DNA of 64,000 bases. Source: Nicotiana tabacum (Eukaryota; Streptophyta; Magnoliopsida; Solanales; Solanaceae). Positions 29,508-40,625 of the stretch are shown here, in pieces (position 1 is the stretch's first letter; each line of letters opens with the position of its first letter). The notes below the pieces were generated by a model, which ran no database searches, had not been told where the DNA came from, and saw nothing but the letters and a program-made list of their open reading frames with translations. Both the position numbers and the translations under genes were made by a program. The stretch spans positions 55,172,730-55,236,729 of the forward strand of contig NC_134103.1 in the NCBI RefSeq assembly GCF_000715075.1, given 5' to 3'.

Positions 29508-29760
29508 TCTAATGGGATCAGGTTGAACGCCTCAGAAATACTCTTATGGGATCGGGGCGTTCACCTCGGTAGAGTAACATATTCTTATGAGATCAGGTCG
29601 TTCGCATCGGCAGTATAATGTATCATATTTTTATGGGATCAGGTCGTTCGCCTCGGTAGGATTATGTATCACACTGTTATGGGATCGGGTCATTCACCTC
29701 GGCAGTTCTATGAAACACTCTTATGGGATTAGGCCACTCGCCTCAGCAGAATCGTGCGAA
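29508..29760 (+). repeat. Tandem repeat, six units of 34-46 bp, in solo LTR-1
   Basis: The unit is built around TATGGGATCRGGTCGTTCGC then CTCGGYAG. Copies of the GGGATC core start at 29514, 29548, 29589, 29635, 29681 and 29725. A related single unit occurs inverted in the Tekay-C LTR (60062-60088), so the repeat was expanded in this LTR. Confidence 0.85.
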
Positions 29761-30554
29761 ATACTTGATAAGGAGTCCGCATACTCATGAGTTTCCTGAC
29801 TTGAGATGTGACCGGTGATTTGGTATTGACCATTATGTATTCCATTTGAGGAGGTATCCGATAATTAAGGACTTTGTGTTCACTATTCAGTTGTAGCCCG
29901 TATTATTTGCCTATATATGTTATCACTGTTTACTTACCATGTTTCATACTTGTCTACCTTATTATATTTGATTTATTGGACCACTAGTAAGTGTCAATGT
30001 CGACCCCTCGTCACTACCTCTTCGGGGTTAGGCTAGATACTTACTGGGTACGCGTTGATTTACGTACTCACACTATACTTCTGTACTGAATGTGCAGGTA
30101 CTGAGGCATGTATATTAGGTGGTCATCTTGGCGCATTGGTGCAGCTGCTGAGGGGACTTTATGCGAGCTGCATTCTACGCTACGATTCGCAGCACACAGA
30201 GTTTCCATCTTATTCAGTTATCATATCTTGTCTATTTTATATTTCAGACATATGTTGTGGTAGTGTTGTATTGTTCTAGTAGATGCTCATGCTCTTGTGA
30301 CACCGGGTTTTAGGGGTTTCTAGTGGATGTTCATTATTTTATTTCATGTTATTATTATCACATCACTTTATGATTTATTTATATTCGGAAATTTGGTAAA
30401 GAAAAGCACATGTTTCTATGAGTGCTAGATTTTATTCTATTTATTTAATGAAATTCTTGATTTTAAAAATTTAAAATGGATAGTTCACGCGTTAGCTTGC
30501 CTAGCAGCATAGTTGGGCGCCAACCTGACCTATTATGGAACTTGGGTCGTGACA

Positions 30555-30989
30555 ACGGAATTATGTGAGTCTTGTATATAATGCTCAAAAGCGGGTTGGG
30601 AAGGAAACGTAAAAGGTACGCCACAGATAGCGTCCATTTTTGCTATATTTTCATGATCTCTTTCTTTGTTATAGGGACATTGTAAATCATCAACAAGGTT
30701 AAACTATTGTTTGACATAATTAGAACCCTAGCCAGATCCAGTAGGAGCGCCAGAAGTGCCATTAGGATTCGGTATCTCTTCGACATATATTTGAGCTTGA
30801 ATCTATATATCTTTGTATTTAGTTTTCTAGTGTCTCCTTAAACCCCTCGTCCCACTTGCTTTTCCACTCGTCCCATGTGCAAATGATGATTACATTTGTT
30901 ACAAGTTGCAACACATGCATCTTTATCGAGAGTAAAAAATAGCCATGCAAGTTATGTTCTTTGGCGTGTTTAACCTTACCCCTAGTAGG
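30555..30989 (-). pseudogene. hAT-2 transposase N-terminal part (BED-like finger)
   Basis: Minus-strand frames read RGKVKHAKEHNLHGYFLL, then a C-x2-C...H-x3-H-like patch (CVATCNKCNHHLHMG) about 30880-30930. AKMDAICGVPFTFPSQPAFE and YIQDSHNS follow, up to the solo-LTR border at 30555. A further in-frame piece (SRFGSLPSHVPPTRGKVK) spans the non-autonomous hAT insertion, using 31886-31925. Confidence 0.65.
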
Positions 30990-31877
30990 TAGGGGTGTCA
31001 ATGGTTCGGTTCGGCCGATTATTTTATAAAATTTGCATCATACCAATTTTTCGGTTATTCTATTATGTATAACTAAAATTAGACTTTTTGAAGCCGTCCC
31101 AATTATGTCAGTTTCTCTTCGGTATCGATACAGGTCGGTTAATTTTCGGTATTTTTTAAAAGGTCATGTAAAAGTCACTAATAAAAGTAGAAATACAATA
31201 CTATACATACTTTTATAGGACTTAGCAAAACTCTCTAGATAGTTTTATTGTTTAAATAGTGATGAATTAAGAAACATGAAAGGTGGCTAGAGTATAAATC
31301 CATCAACAATTCTACACTGTCGTAAAAGAAACTAAGCAAAGACAAAGAAAAGATAAATCACACGAGTAGAAAGATATTAACTAAGCTGAGATTCAAGAAT
31401 AAAGCCTATAGAAGATTAAATATTCAAAAAGATAAATCTAAATCATACGAAAGGAAACATTATCAATACATTTAGTTTGCTACTCATAATCGTTAGAATA
31501 CTTTATGTCTTGCTAGTGAATATACTGAAAATAATTTAGTTTCAGTAAGAGTAGCATAATAGGTTTGGGAAATTAGGATTTTGATTTTAATTATTTGTTG
31601 GCTTGTAACCATTTTCATAATTTTAAGGCCCAAGGAAATTTAATGCTTTATTATTTTAAATTTAATATATAAATATATTTTCCTATATAAAATTATTTAG
31701 TACAGTTCGGTATTTTTTCGGTTTATTTTTATAAAATAAAAAGCCTACCCTAATTATCGGTACGGTTGTAGATTTATATAAGAATCTGCGATTTTATTAA
31801 AAGAAACCTAAAAATCGGTTCGGTGCGGTACAGTTCGATCGGTTTATTTGGTTTTGAAATATCCATTGACACCCATA
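30990..31877. mobile_element. hAT-NA: 888-bp non-autonomous hAT-like element
   Basis: Ends are TAGGGGTGTCAATGG (30990-31004) and CCATTGACACCCATA (31863-31877), 15-bp inverted repeats with one mismatch. A perfect 8-bp target duplication CTAGTAGG lies at 30982-30989 and 31878-31885. The interior is AT-rich, non-coding, with GGTTCGGTTCGGY and CGGTATTTTTT words near both ends. It is inserted in the hAT-2 coding sequence. Confidence 0.93.
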
Positions 31878-31925
31878 CTAGTAGGAGGTACATGTGAAGG
31901 TAAAGATCCAAATCGAGATTGAGTC

Positions 31926-32612
31926 TGTTTAACGACCCGACCGGTCGTTTTGCGTATTTGAGCTCCGTTCTCCTATTTGATGCTTCCCGTATGTTGGTTT
32001 GTTATTTTATAACTTGCAAGGATAGTTAGTTTGGCTACGGGAAGGTTTGAGACACTTAGTGTCATTTTAGAAGCTTAAGTTGCTAGAGTTGACCAAGGTT
32101 TGACTTTTGCTTAGACGGTCTTGGATTGGTGATTTGATGGTCTCAATAGGTTCATATGGTGATTTTGGACTTAGGCGTATGTTCGGATTTGAATTTGGAG
32201 GTTTCTGAAAAGTTTTGGATCTATTTCCCGAAGGTTGGCAATTTGAAAGTTTGGAGAGCCCATAGGTTTGACGGGGAGTTGACTTTGATGATATCGGGAT
32301 CCTATTGGTATTTCAAGACTTTGAATAAGTTCATTTAGTTGAGTGAAACTTTTGTGCAAATATTGGTTGTGATCCAGAATGTCTAAGTATAATATGGACG
32401 TGCTTGGTAAATGGAATCTTTGAAACTTAAGAGAAGGACTTTGAACCTCAATTCTTGGTTTTGATGTTATTTATGGTGTTTGGAGCCCTTGAATAGGTTT
32501 GAATTAGGTATAGGGACTTGCTGGTATGGTTGGACGGGGTCCGGGGAGGGGAGGGGTATTTCGGAATGATTCCAGTGTATTTTGGTATGTATTGGTAGTT
32601 CGGGTTTTAATG
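31926..32612 (+). repeat. Tekay-A 5' LTR, first part
   Basis: First 687 bp of the LTR, up to the Tekay-B insertion at 32613. The last five bases TAATG (32608-32612) are the presumed target duplication, near-matched by TAGTG at 51400-51404. Confidence 0.8.
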
Positions 32613-35302
32613 TGTAATGACTTGGCAGTCGTTTTGTCTATTTGAGCCCTGTTCCCCTATTTGATAATTTTCATATGTGAATTTATTGTTATGTGACTTG
32701 CGGGGATAGCTGATTTGTTTTTGGGAAGGTTTTGGATTGAATTGGATCACTTAGTTCCTATTTTAGAAGCTTAATGTGGAAGTGTTGACCAAGTTTGACT
32801 TTTGTGTATTTGTTCTCGGATCAAAGTTTTGATAGTTCCATTAGGATTGGATGATTAGTTTGGACTTAGACGTATGTCTGGATTTGGATTTGGAGGTTCC
32901 TGGGTTGATTTAGCTCTAATTAGCGAAAGTTGAAAGTTTGAAGGTTTAGAAGTTCATAGGTTTGACCCATAGTTGACTTTGTGGTTATTATTGTCCGTTT
33001 GGGATTCCGAATCTTGGAATATGTTTGTATGGTAATTTATGACTTGTATGTAAAATTTGGGGTCATTCCGAGTTGTTTAGGCATGTTCGGCGTAAGTTTG
33101 GAATTCAAAAATTTGGATTAGTTCATTAAGTTTTAATTAAGGTGCGATTCGGGGTTTTGATGTTATTTTGTGTGATTTGAAGCCTCAAGTAAGTATGTGT
33201 TATATTTTGGGATTGGGTGTTGTGTTTGGACTGGGTCCCGAGGGGCTCGGGTGAGTTTCGGATGAGCGCCAGATCATTTTGGCCTTGGTGGGCATTTATG
33301 TTATGATGTTTTCACACCTGCGAGGTCAGGACAGTAGGTGCGAGTCCGCAAATGCAGATGGTTGGCCTCAGATGCGGATATGGGAGGCAGACAGCTTGGT
33401 CCGCAGATGCGAAGGACCTTGCGCAAATGCATTGGCGCAGATGCGCATCCTTGACTGCAAAAGCGGGTCTGCATGTGCGAGGTATTGTCCTTAGAAGAGG
33501 AATTTTGGGACTTAAATGGATTCTGCATCTGCGATGCTTTTCTGCAGATGCGGTGTTGTAGAAGCTACTTATGGGCCGCGAAAGCGAAAATGCTGGGCAG
33601 AATATATCTTGAGCGCGAGTTTAATTTCATTTATCATATTTTGAGATTGGAAGCTTGGATTTGGGCGATCTTTGAGAGGATTTTCACGATTTGGTTTGGG
33701 GTAAGTCTTGACTCGGATTTGATTATTATTCATGATTTCAACCTTGATTTTAGCAATTGAATGATGAATCTAAGTAAAGAAATTGGAAATATTTTAGTTA
33801 AAACTTATCTAAAGTGTAGATTCGAGATTTGAACCCCGATTTGGAATCGGAATTGGATTAAACTTGTATGACCAGACTCGTATTGAGTAGGTGTTTAGAA
33901 TTTGTGAGTTTTGTAGGGCTCTGGGGTGCGGGCTCGGGGTTGACATTTTGGGTTGACTTTGCATATTTGAACCAAGATCATAACTTTATTGTTTGGGGTT
34001 GTTTTCTATAGCTTTTATTGATACTATTAAGTTATTGGATAGATTCGAGCCGTCCGAAGATTGATTCATGCGGGAAGGGATTTTTAGAGTACTGGTTTGG
34101 CTTGTTTGAGGTAAGTATCTTGCCTAAACTTGGGGGGGGGGGATGCCCCTTTGGATTTAGCCTTACTTGTTATTTTGTTTTATGTGTAAAGTGACATATA
34201 CATACGGTGACGAGCGTGTACACAAATGATATGTTTTGTTTATGACCGGATTTGAACTGAGGTTGTTCTTATTGCCTTGTTTTGATTGAGAGATCTATGT
34301 GCTACGTGTATTTACTTTGGATGATTACTTGAGTTTACTTTTCCATGCTAGAGATCATGTTTTAGGATTTTATTTCCTAAATTGGCCAAGTTGGACGTTT
34401 CTGAGATTGTTGCTAAATTAAATTAACTAAATTCATGCTTATATGGCGAACACCCATTCACATTTGTTTATTGATATGTCCTTGCGCATTGTGCTGGCAG
34501 ACTGTGAGTTTATGTCTTGATGACAGTTATTGGAATGTTATGTATTGTAATTGTGGCACATGTTGATGTGTTGGGCGGATCATTTGGGTGATGGCACGAG
34601 GTCTTTGCCGTGTTATTGTTATTATTGATATTTCACATGTGACGAGATAAGGCGGGCTATATCGCGTTTGCACATGTGGAGAGACAATGTGGGATGAATT
34701 ATTAATATGCGTGTGGCAAGACAAGACGGACATTTACTTTATTTTAGCACACGTGGTGAGATAAGGCTGGTGTTGTGATGTTGTTGTACGTGATGGTTTC
34801 AGGGGTTATTCTTGCTGAGATTATGTGATGTTTTGGATGTCATTTATGATATTATTTCTTTGATAGAACGAAAGTAATATGTTAATATTGTACTCTTCTT
34901 CATTGAAACTTTGTTTTGTATTTTCATAAACTGTGAAATTTCGTTCGTCATGCTATTTCATATGCCCTCTCTTATATTTAATGAATTGTTGATATTATTT
35001 TTCCACTTTTATATTGATAGTTATTGATTTATCGAACAAGTTATTTGACTAGCGAGTATCATATAACTTGAACCTCATCACTACTTTACCGGTGTTAGTC
35101 TTGATACTTACTGGGTACCGATTGTGGTGTACTCATACTACACTTCTGCATATATTTTTTTGGAGATCCTCAGGGGGGTCCTATCAGAGTTTCGGACTGA
35201 GTTTGAAGTTCACACAGAGACTCAGGGTGAGTTTCACTTCATAGATCTATTTCATAGTTTCCGATTTGTTGTTATATTATTCCTTTATTTTTGTATTAAC
35301 GA
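32613..35302 (+). repeat. Tekay-B 5' LTR, 3' end and PBS deleted
   Basis: Matches the 3' LTR from TGTAATGAC to TTTGTATTA at about 35302, where it jumps to ACGAGTCATGAGCAAG of the leader. The last part of the LTR (AAGGCAGTTGG...GTCATTACA in the 3' copy, about 275 bp) and the PBS are missing. A G9 run at 34132-34140 is present. Confidence 0.8.
33325..33600 (+). repeat. GCAGATGCG word island in Tekay-B 5' LTR
   Basis: Words such as GCAAATGCAGATG, CAGATGCGGATATG, GCGCAGATGCGCATC and CTGCAGATGCGG recur in a CpG-rich patch with open frames in several phases. The counterpart in the 3' LTR (45995-46270) is more decayed. Confidence 0.75.
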
Positions 35303-35524
35303 GTCATGAGCAAGTTTAGTAGAGTCTTGTAGATCAGTACAGAGTCATTTATACATATATTCGAGAGGCTACAGAACTAATTGGAAAATTTCACTTCTTT
35401 CATTCCTTATTGTCCCCACTTGTGGGACTAGCCTGAGTATGTTGTTGTTATTGTTGTTTTATTCATTATAGTGCAGATTTGTTGATTTTAGAGTTTGAGC
35501 TTTTGTCTTTCTATTCTTTCACAG

Positions 35525-36672
35525 ATGGTGAGGACACGCTCTACTAGATCGGATGATCATACACCCCCGTCTATGCTAGAGTAGCGATCCTAGTTGTACT
35601 AGCTACTTCACGGGCTGGAGGAGGAGCTCAAAGTCCCGCCGTCTTGTACACGAGAGCAGCCGGGTCATGGTTATCAGACCCTCGGGTGTTGTGCCTGTAC
35701 AACCAATAGTTGCAGTTCAGTCCGAGGTAGGGCCAGTTGTGTCAGTTGAGGGGCATATGAGTTTTGAGAAGTTTTAGAAGTTCCATCCTCCCTAGTTCAG
35801 TGGAGGGGCTTCTGAGGATGTATAGGATTTCTTGGATTAGTGTCACCACATTCTACGTATTATGGGTGCAGTGGAGTAGAGCAGGGTCGACCTTGGTACT
35901 TTTCAGTTGACGGGGCCGGCATATAGATGGTGGCAGACTTATGAGGCGAGTAGGCCAGCTACCACTTACTTGGTCCTAGTTCTCTGATCTTTTCTTGAGA
36001 GAGTTTGTTCCATAGACCCGTAGGGATGAGTTCTGCACCGAGTTTGAGCAGTTGCGCCAAGGGGGTATGACTGTGTCTGAGTATGCTATGAGGTTTACAG
36101 AGTTATCTCGTTATGCACCTGCTTTGGTTTCCACTATTAGAGAGAGAGAGTCCGTAGATTTATTGAGGAACTCGCCTACATACTTAGATTTGGGATGACA
36201 CGGGAGTTAGAAACTGGGACTCCGTTTCATCAGGTTGTGGAGATTGCTAGGAGGTTAGAGCGCATCCGCAGTCTAAAAAGGGAGGATAGGGAGTCTAATA
36301 AGCCTCGTCGACCTGGAGGATCTACTGGTCCCAATCTTGGGTTCAAGGTGCGTCATGGTAGAGGTTTTGTCGGTTGACCAATTTCGTCTGCACTTCAGGT
36401 TTCACGTGCTCCAGTTATCCATGGGTTCCAGAGCACTCGTAACAGGTAGTCATCTTTCAGTGCACCTTCGGCATAGGGTTCTTACAGTGGTTACTCCAGT
36501 CATCCCGGACAGTTCCTGCAGTCGTATTAGTAGAGAGGTTGCTTTGAGTGTGGGGATACTAGGCACATGGTGAGAGATTGTCCCAAACTCCGGGCGGGTA
36601 TACCTCAGCAAGGTACTCAGGCTATAGTTCCCACTCCAGTTGCTACACCACCTGCACAACCAGCTAGATGTT
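35525..36672 (+). pseudogene. Tekay-B gag, broken by many TAG codons
   Basis: ATG at 35525. Recognisable parts are the WWQTYE-type capsid region (near 35930), RELETGTPFHQVVEIARRLE (36201 on) and a zinc knuckle GCFECGDTRHMVRDCPKL (36537-36590) with all C, C, H, C ligands. In-frame TAG codons at 35775, 35793, 35823, 35838 and 35877 sit where glutamine is expected. There are frame changes too. Confidence 0.8.
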
Positions 36673-36729
36673 GAGGACATGCGGGTAGAGAGCATCCTAT
36701 AGGTGGAGGCTAGTCCCGTTGTTATGCTT

Positions 36730-38527
36730 TCCTTGGTAGGACTGAGGCAGTCGCATCTGATGCTGTCATTACAAGCATTGTTTCGGTCTGTCATTGAGAT
36801 ACATCAGTTTTATTTGATCCGGGTTCTACTTATTTGTATGTGTCATCCTATTTTGCTTCATATTGGGATACGTCTCGTGATTCTTTGGATGCTCATATTT
36901 ATGTGTCCATGCCCGTTGGGGATTTTGTTATGGTGGACCGTGTCTATCGTCCTTTTTTAGTCAATATTGGGGGCTACGAGACTAGATTTGATCTTCTATT
37001 GCTTCATATGGTGGATTTTGATGTGATTTTAGGCATGGATTGGTTGTCACCCTATCATGCTATTCTTAATCATCACGTTAAGACCGTGACGTTGGCTATG
37101 ACGGGGTTGCCGAGGTTGGAGTGGAGAGGTTCCTTGGGTCACGTTCCTGGTAGGGTGGTGTCTTATTCGAAGGCTCAAGAGATGGTTTAGAAGGGGTGCT
37201 TGGCGTACTTAGCCTTTGTGAGGGATGTTAGTACTGATACTCCTACCGTTGATTTAGCTCCGATAGTGAGAGAGTTTTCAAATGTGTTTCCAGCAGACCT
37301 AACAGGCATGCCACCCGATAGGGATATTGATTTTTGTATTGACTTGGTGCTGAGCACTCAGCCCATATCTATTCCACCATACCACATGGCTCCAACTGAG
37401 TTGAAAGAATGAAAGAACATCTTAAGGATTTGCTTGATAAGGTTTCATCAGGCCTAGTGTGTCACCTTGGGGTGCACCGGTACTATTTGTGAAGATGAAG
37501 ATAGTTCTATGAGGATGTGCATTGACCATAGGTAGTTGAACAAGGTTATTGTCAAGAACAAGTATCCACTACCGCATATTGATGATTTATTTGACCAGCT
37601 TTAGGGTGCTATGGTATTCTCGAAGACTGACTTGAGATCAGGGTACCATCAGTTGAAGATCAGAGCTTCGAATATTCCTAAAACGGCTTTTAGGACCCTT
37701 TATGGCCATTATAAGTTCTTCGTAATGTCTTTTGGGCTGACCAATTCCCCACCAGCGTTCATGCTCTTGATGGACAACATGTTTTAGCCTTATCTTGATT
37801 CCTTCGTTATTGTATTTATTGATGATATCTTGGTGTATTCTCATAGCTGGGAGGAGCATGAGCAACACTTGAGGATCGTGCTCCACACTTTGAGGGAGAA
37901 GAAGTTATATGCTAAATTCTCTAAGTGAGAGTTTTGGCTAGTTGGGTCACGTGGTATCCAGTGAGGGGATTAAGGTGGATCCAAAGAAGATTGAGGTAGT
38001 TCAGAGTTGGCCTAGACCTTCTGCCACTACTGAGAACCACAGTTTTCTAGGTTTGGCTGGGTATTATCGCCGCTTCGTGGAGGGTTTTCATCCATCGCAG
38101 CTCCTTTGACCATATTGACTCAGAAGGGTGCCCCATTTAGGTGGTCCGACGAGTGTGAGGACAGCTTTTAGAAGCTCAAGACTGCCTTAACTTCAATTCC
38201 AGTTCTAGTTTTGCCTTCAGCATCAGGTTCATATACAATTTATTGTAATGCTTCATGTGTTGGCATTAGGTGTGTATTGATGCAATATGGTAGGGTGATT
38301 GCTTATGCTTCGCGTCAGTTGAATCCCCATGAGAAGAACTACCTAGTGCATGATTTTGAGTTAGCAGCCATTGCTTACGCGCTTAAGATTTGGAGGCACT
38401 ATCTTAATGGTATATGTTGTGAGATGTCAAGGATCACAAGAGTCTCCAACAACTATTCAAGCAAAAGGACTTAAACTTGAGGCAATGGAGGTGGTTAGAG
38501 CTACTAAAGGACTATGATATCACCCTT
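36730..38527 (+). pseudogene. Tekay-B protease, RT and start of RNase H, broken
   Basis: Protease has VLFDPGSTYLYVSSYFA (DPGST kept, about 36810-36860) and FDVILGMDWLSPYHAIL. RT has [43 protein letters not shown] and the catalytic [10 protein letters not shown] (about 37815-37845). RNase H starts at YTIYCNAS (CDAS expected, so Asp changed to Asn). TAG at 37533, 37602, 37785 and 38169 replaces glutamine codons. The reading frame ends abruptly at KDYDITLL, where the deletion junction with Gypsy-D lies. Confidence 0.85.
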
Positions 38528-38584
38528 CTATTTACTTTTCAAATTCTTACTCTAGTTTGGATTCCCGACCTTGTCGTTTTCAAG

Positions 38585-38596
38585 TGGTATCAGAGC
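38585..38596 (+). promoter_or_regulatory. Gypsy-D primer binding site
   Basis: Perfect TGGTATCAGAGC two bases after the LTR remnant. Confidence 0.93.
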
Positions 38597-39124
38597 GGTT
38601 CTATTAAGGTTTCGTTCTTCATAATTCTGGGGATTTCTTGAATACTAAGAGCAAAAACAAAACAAGTTAAAAATAAAAACAAAAAAAACGAAAATCAATT
38701 TTAAAAAAAAAAATTGCTTGCTCTCCAGGAACTTTCTTTTGTATCTAATTTGTTTCCAAAAACTATTAAAGGAAACAAGAAGAGGGGATCCCCGATTTCA
38801 AAGATAAGATAAAAATTTAAGTTTTCTTACTCTTTCTAATCTAAATATATAATCATTTCCTTTTTTGTTTGTGTCTTGTTTCAACTGAGCCTAATAGTTC
38901 TAGGATTTGGTTCTTCTTTCATTTGTTCCCCAAAAATCTATATTTTACTACTAAGAACTTTATATGAGCTAGGTTTAACTATAAATCTACAAAGTATTTT
39001 GTTCAAAGGTTATTTCGAGAGAGAAAAAAAAGGCAAAGTGTGTGTGAGAATAATTGAGAAAAAAATTCAATTTTTCTAATACAGTTTAATTATTTAAGAT
39101 ATCACATACAGGTAGTGATGATGA

Positions 39125-40625
39125 ATGAAGGGTTCTTCAAGAGGCCGAAATCAAATCAAGAAATGATTTTACCTTGCAAGCTATGCATCAACAATTCGAA
39201 AGGTGGAATTTGCAACTCCAAGAGATGAGGGACACAATTGCTGAGCAAAATGATACAATAGCTGAACTTAGAAGAAAAAATAATGTTAGGCCCCAAGCTA
39301 GGAGAAATGTACCCCTTGCTCCCATTGTAAATCAAAAAAACCCTATAGATGATTTTAATGATATTGATTTTGATAGGGTGGGAAGAGATAGGAGGGGACA
39401 AAGAGGTAGAGTAGAAGATGATAATACAAGCAGTATAAAGATGAAGATGCCATCTTTCAAGGGAACAAGGGATCCAGACTTGTACCTTGATTGGGAGAGA
39501 AAGGTTGAAGCCATCTTTGACTGTCACAACTACTCTGAGGGTAAGAAGGTTAAACTTGCAATTGTTGAGTTTTCTGACTATGGTGCTATTTGGTGGAAAA
39601 AGCTTACTAGGGATAGATTGCAAGAAGGACAAGCACCAATTGCTACTTGGGCTGAGATGAAGAGGGTGATGAGAAAGAGATTCATACCATCACACTTTCA
39701 AAGAGAGCTACAACAACGCCTTCAAACATTGAAGCAAGGGTCCATGTCTGTGGATGAGTACTTTAAGGCTATGGATATGGATATGATGCAAGCTAACTGT
39801 ATGGAGGAAGAAGAGGCTACAATGGCTAGGTTTTTAAATGGTTTAAATAAGGAAATAGCTGATGTAGTAGAATTACAACAATATGTAACAATAGATGAGT
39901 TAGTTGATTTGTCTGTAAAGGTAGAAAATCAAAATAAAAGAAAGCAAATTATCTCATGGAAAGGTCGGTCAAACACCATCTCCAAGAAGCCATGGTCGAA
40001 TCAAGAGATGAAGAGTTCTTCTAAACCTCAAGAAGACAAGGATAAAGGTAAATTTGAGGACAAAGAGGGAGGTAAAACCTTTAACACTAAACCTTTTACA
40101 CCTTCTAGTTCTATTCAGTGTCATAAATGTAAAGGAAGGGGACATATGATGCATGAATGTCCAAGTAGAAGAAACATCATTCTTAGAGAAGATGGAGGAT
40201 ATGAGAGTGAAAAAAGTGAGGGAGAAGAAGAGGGAGATGTGATTAATGATGATGATATAGAACTACCTAATGATGGCATGATTGGGGTAGTTAGGAGAAT
40301 TATGACTATCAACTTGGGAAGCAATAGTGAAGAACAAAGGGAGCATATATTCCATACTAGGTGTGGGATAAAGGAGAAAACTTGTTCTATTATCATTGAT
40401 AGTGGTAGTTGTGCTAATGTGGTGAGTTCATACTTTGTGGAAAAATTGGGACTTGCATGCATGAAACACCCTACTCCCTATAGACTTCAATGGTTAAATG
40501 ATAGTGGTGAACTAAAGGTAAACAAACAATGTATGATTTCATTCAATGTTGGTAGATATGAGGATGATATTCTTTGTGACATAGTCCCTATGCAAGCTTT
40601 TCATATCTTACTGGGTCGTCCTTGA
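39125..40625 (+). pseudogene. Gypsy-D gag-protease, one stop and one early frameshift
   Basis: A start ATG at 39125 is separated from the main frame (39174-40625, 483 codons) by one extra A in 39161-39163. The long frame has a coiled-coil-like N-terminus, capsid (YLDWERKVEAIF, DYGAIWWKKL, FIPSHFQRELQQRLQTLKQG), a zinc knuckle CHKCKGRGHMMHEC starting at 40119, an acidic linker, and protease IIIDSGSCANVVSSYF near 40390. TGA at 40623-40625 replaces the tryptophan usual after LLGRP. Confidence 0.9.

Larger units (their letters stand above)
27631..30554 (+). mobile_element. Solo LTR-1 (gypsy type) inside hAT-2
   Basis: Begins TGTCTGTCATTTTGAGCTC and ends GGGTCGTGACA, 2924 bp, with no gag-pol and no internal PBS or PPT. 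It splits the hAT-2 transposase exactly between DSHNS and QGFPITT. The flanking pentamers do not match (ATACA left, ACGGA right), so a clean target duplication is absent. The first bases look shortened relative to the TGTAACGACCC-type start of related LTRs. Confidence 0.75.
25385..31925 (-). mobile_element. hAT-2: second hAT transposon (3' end here; rest lies beyond the Tekay-A nest)
   Basis: Minus-strand hAT transposase fragments run from 31925 down to about 26040, followed by a 3' region ending in subterminal repeats near 25390. It is interrupted by a solo LTR (27631-30554) and a non-autonomous hAT (30990-31877). Tekay-A begins at 31926 inside its N-terminal coding, so its 5' terminus must lie right of the window. 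The left border is approximate, because the terminal inverted repeat cannot be confirmed without its partner. Confidence 0.75.

Noticed and set aside
29508..29760. CRISPR-like array of repeats with spacers
   Set aside because: Repeat units vary in length and sequence, have no constant spacer size, and lie inside a plant LTR; it is an ordinary degenerate tandem repeat.
33279..33561. Overlapping ORFs on both strands in the Tekay-B 5' LTR
   Set aside because: Open frames arise from the CpG-rich GCAGATGCG words. They lie inside an LTR, and the 3' LTR copy does not keep the frames.
36450..36794. 114-codon minus-strand ORF
   Set aside because: It is the antisense shadow of the Tekay-B gag zinc-knuckle and protease region.
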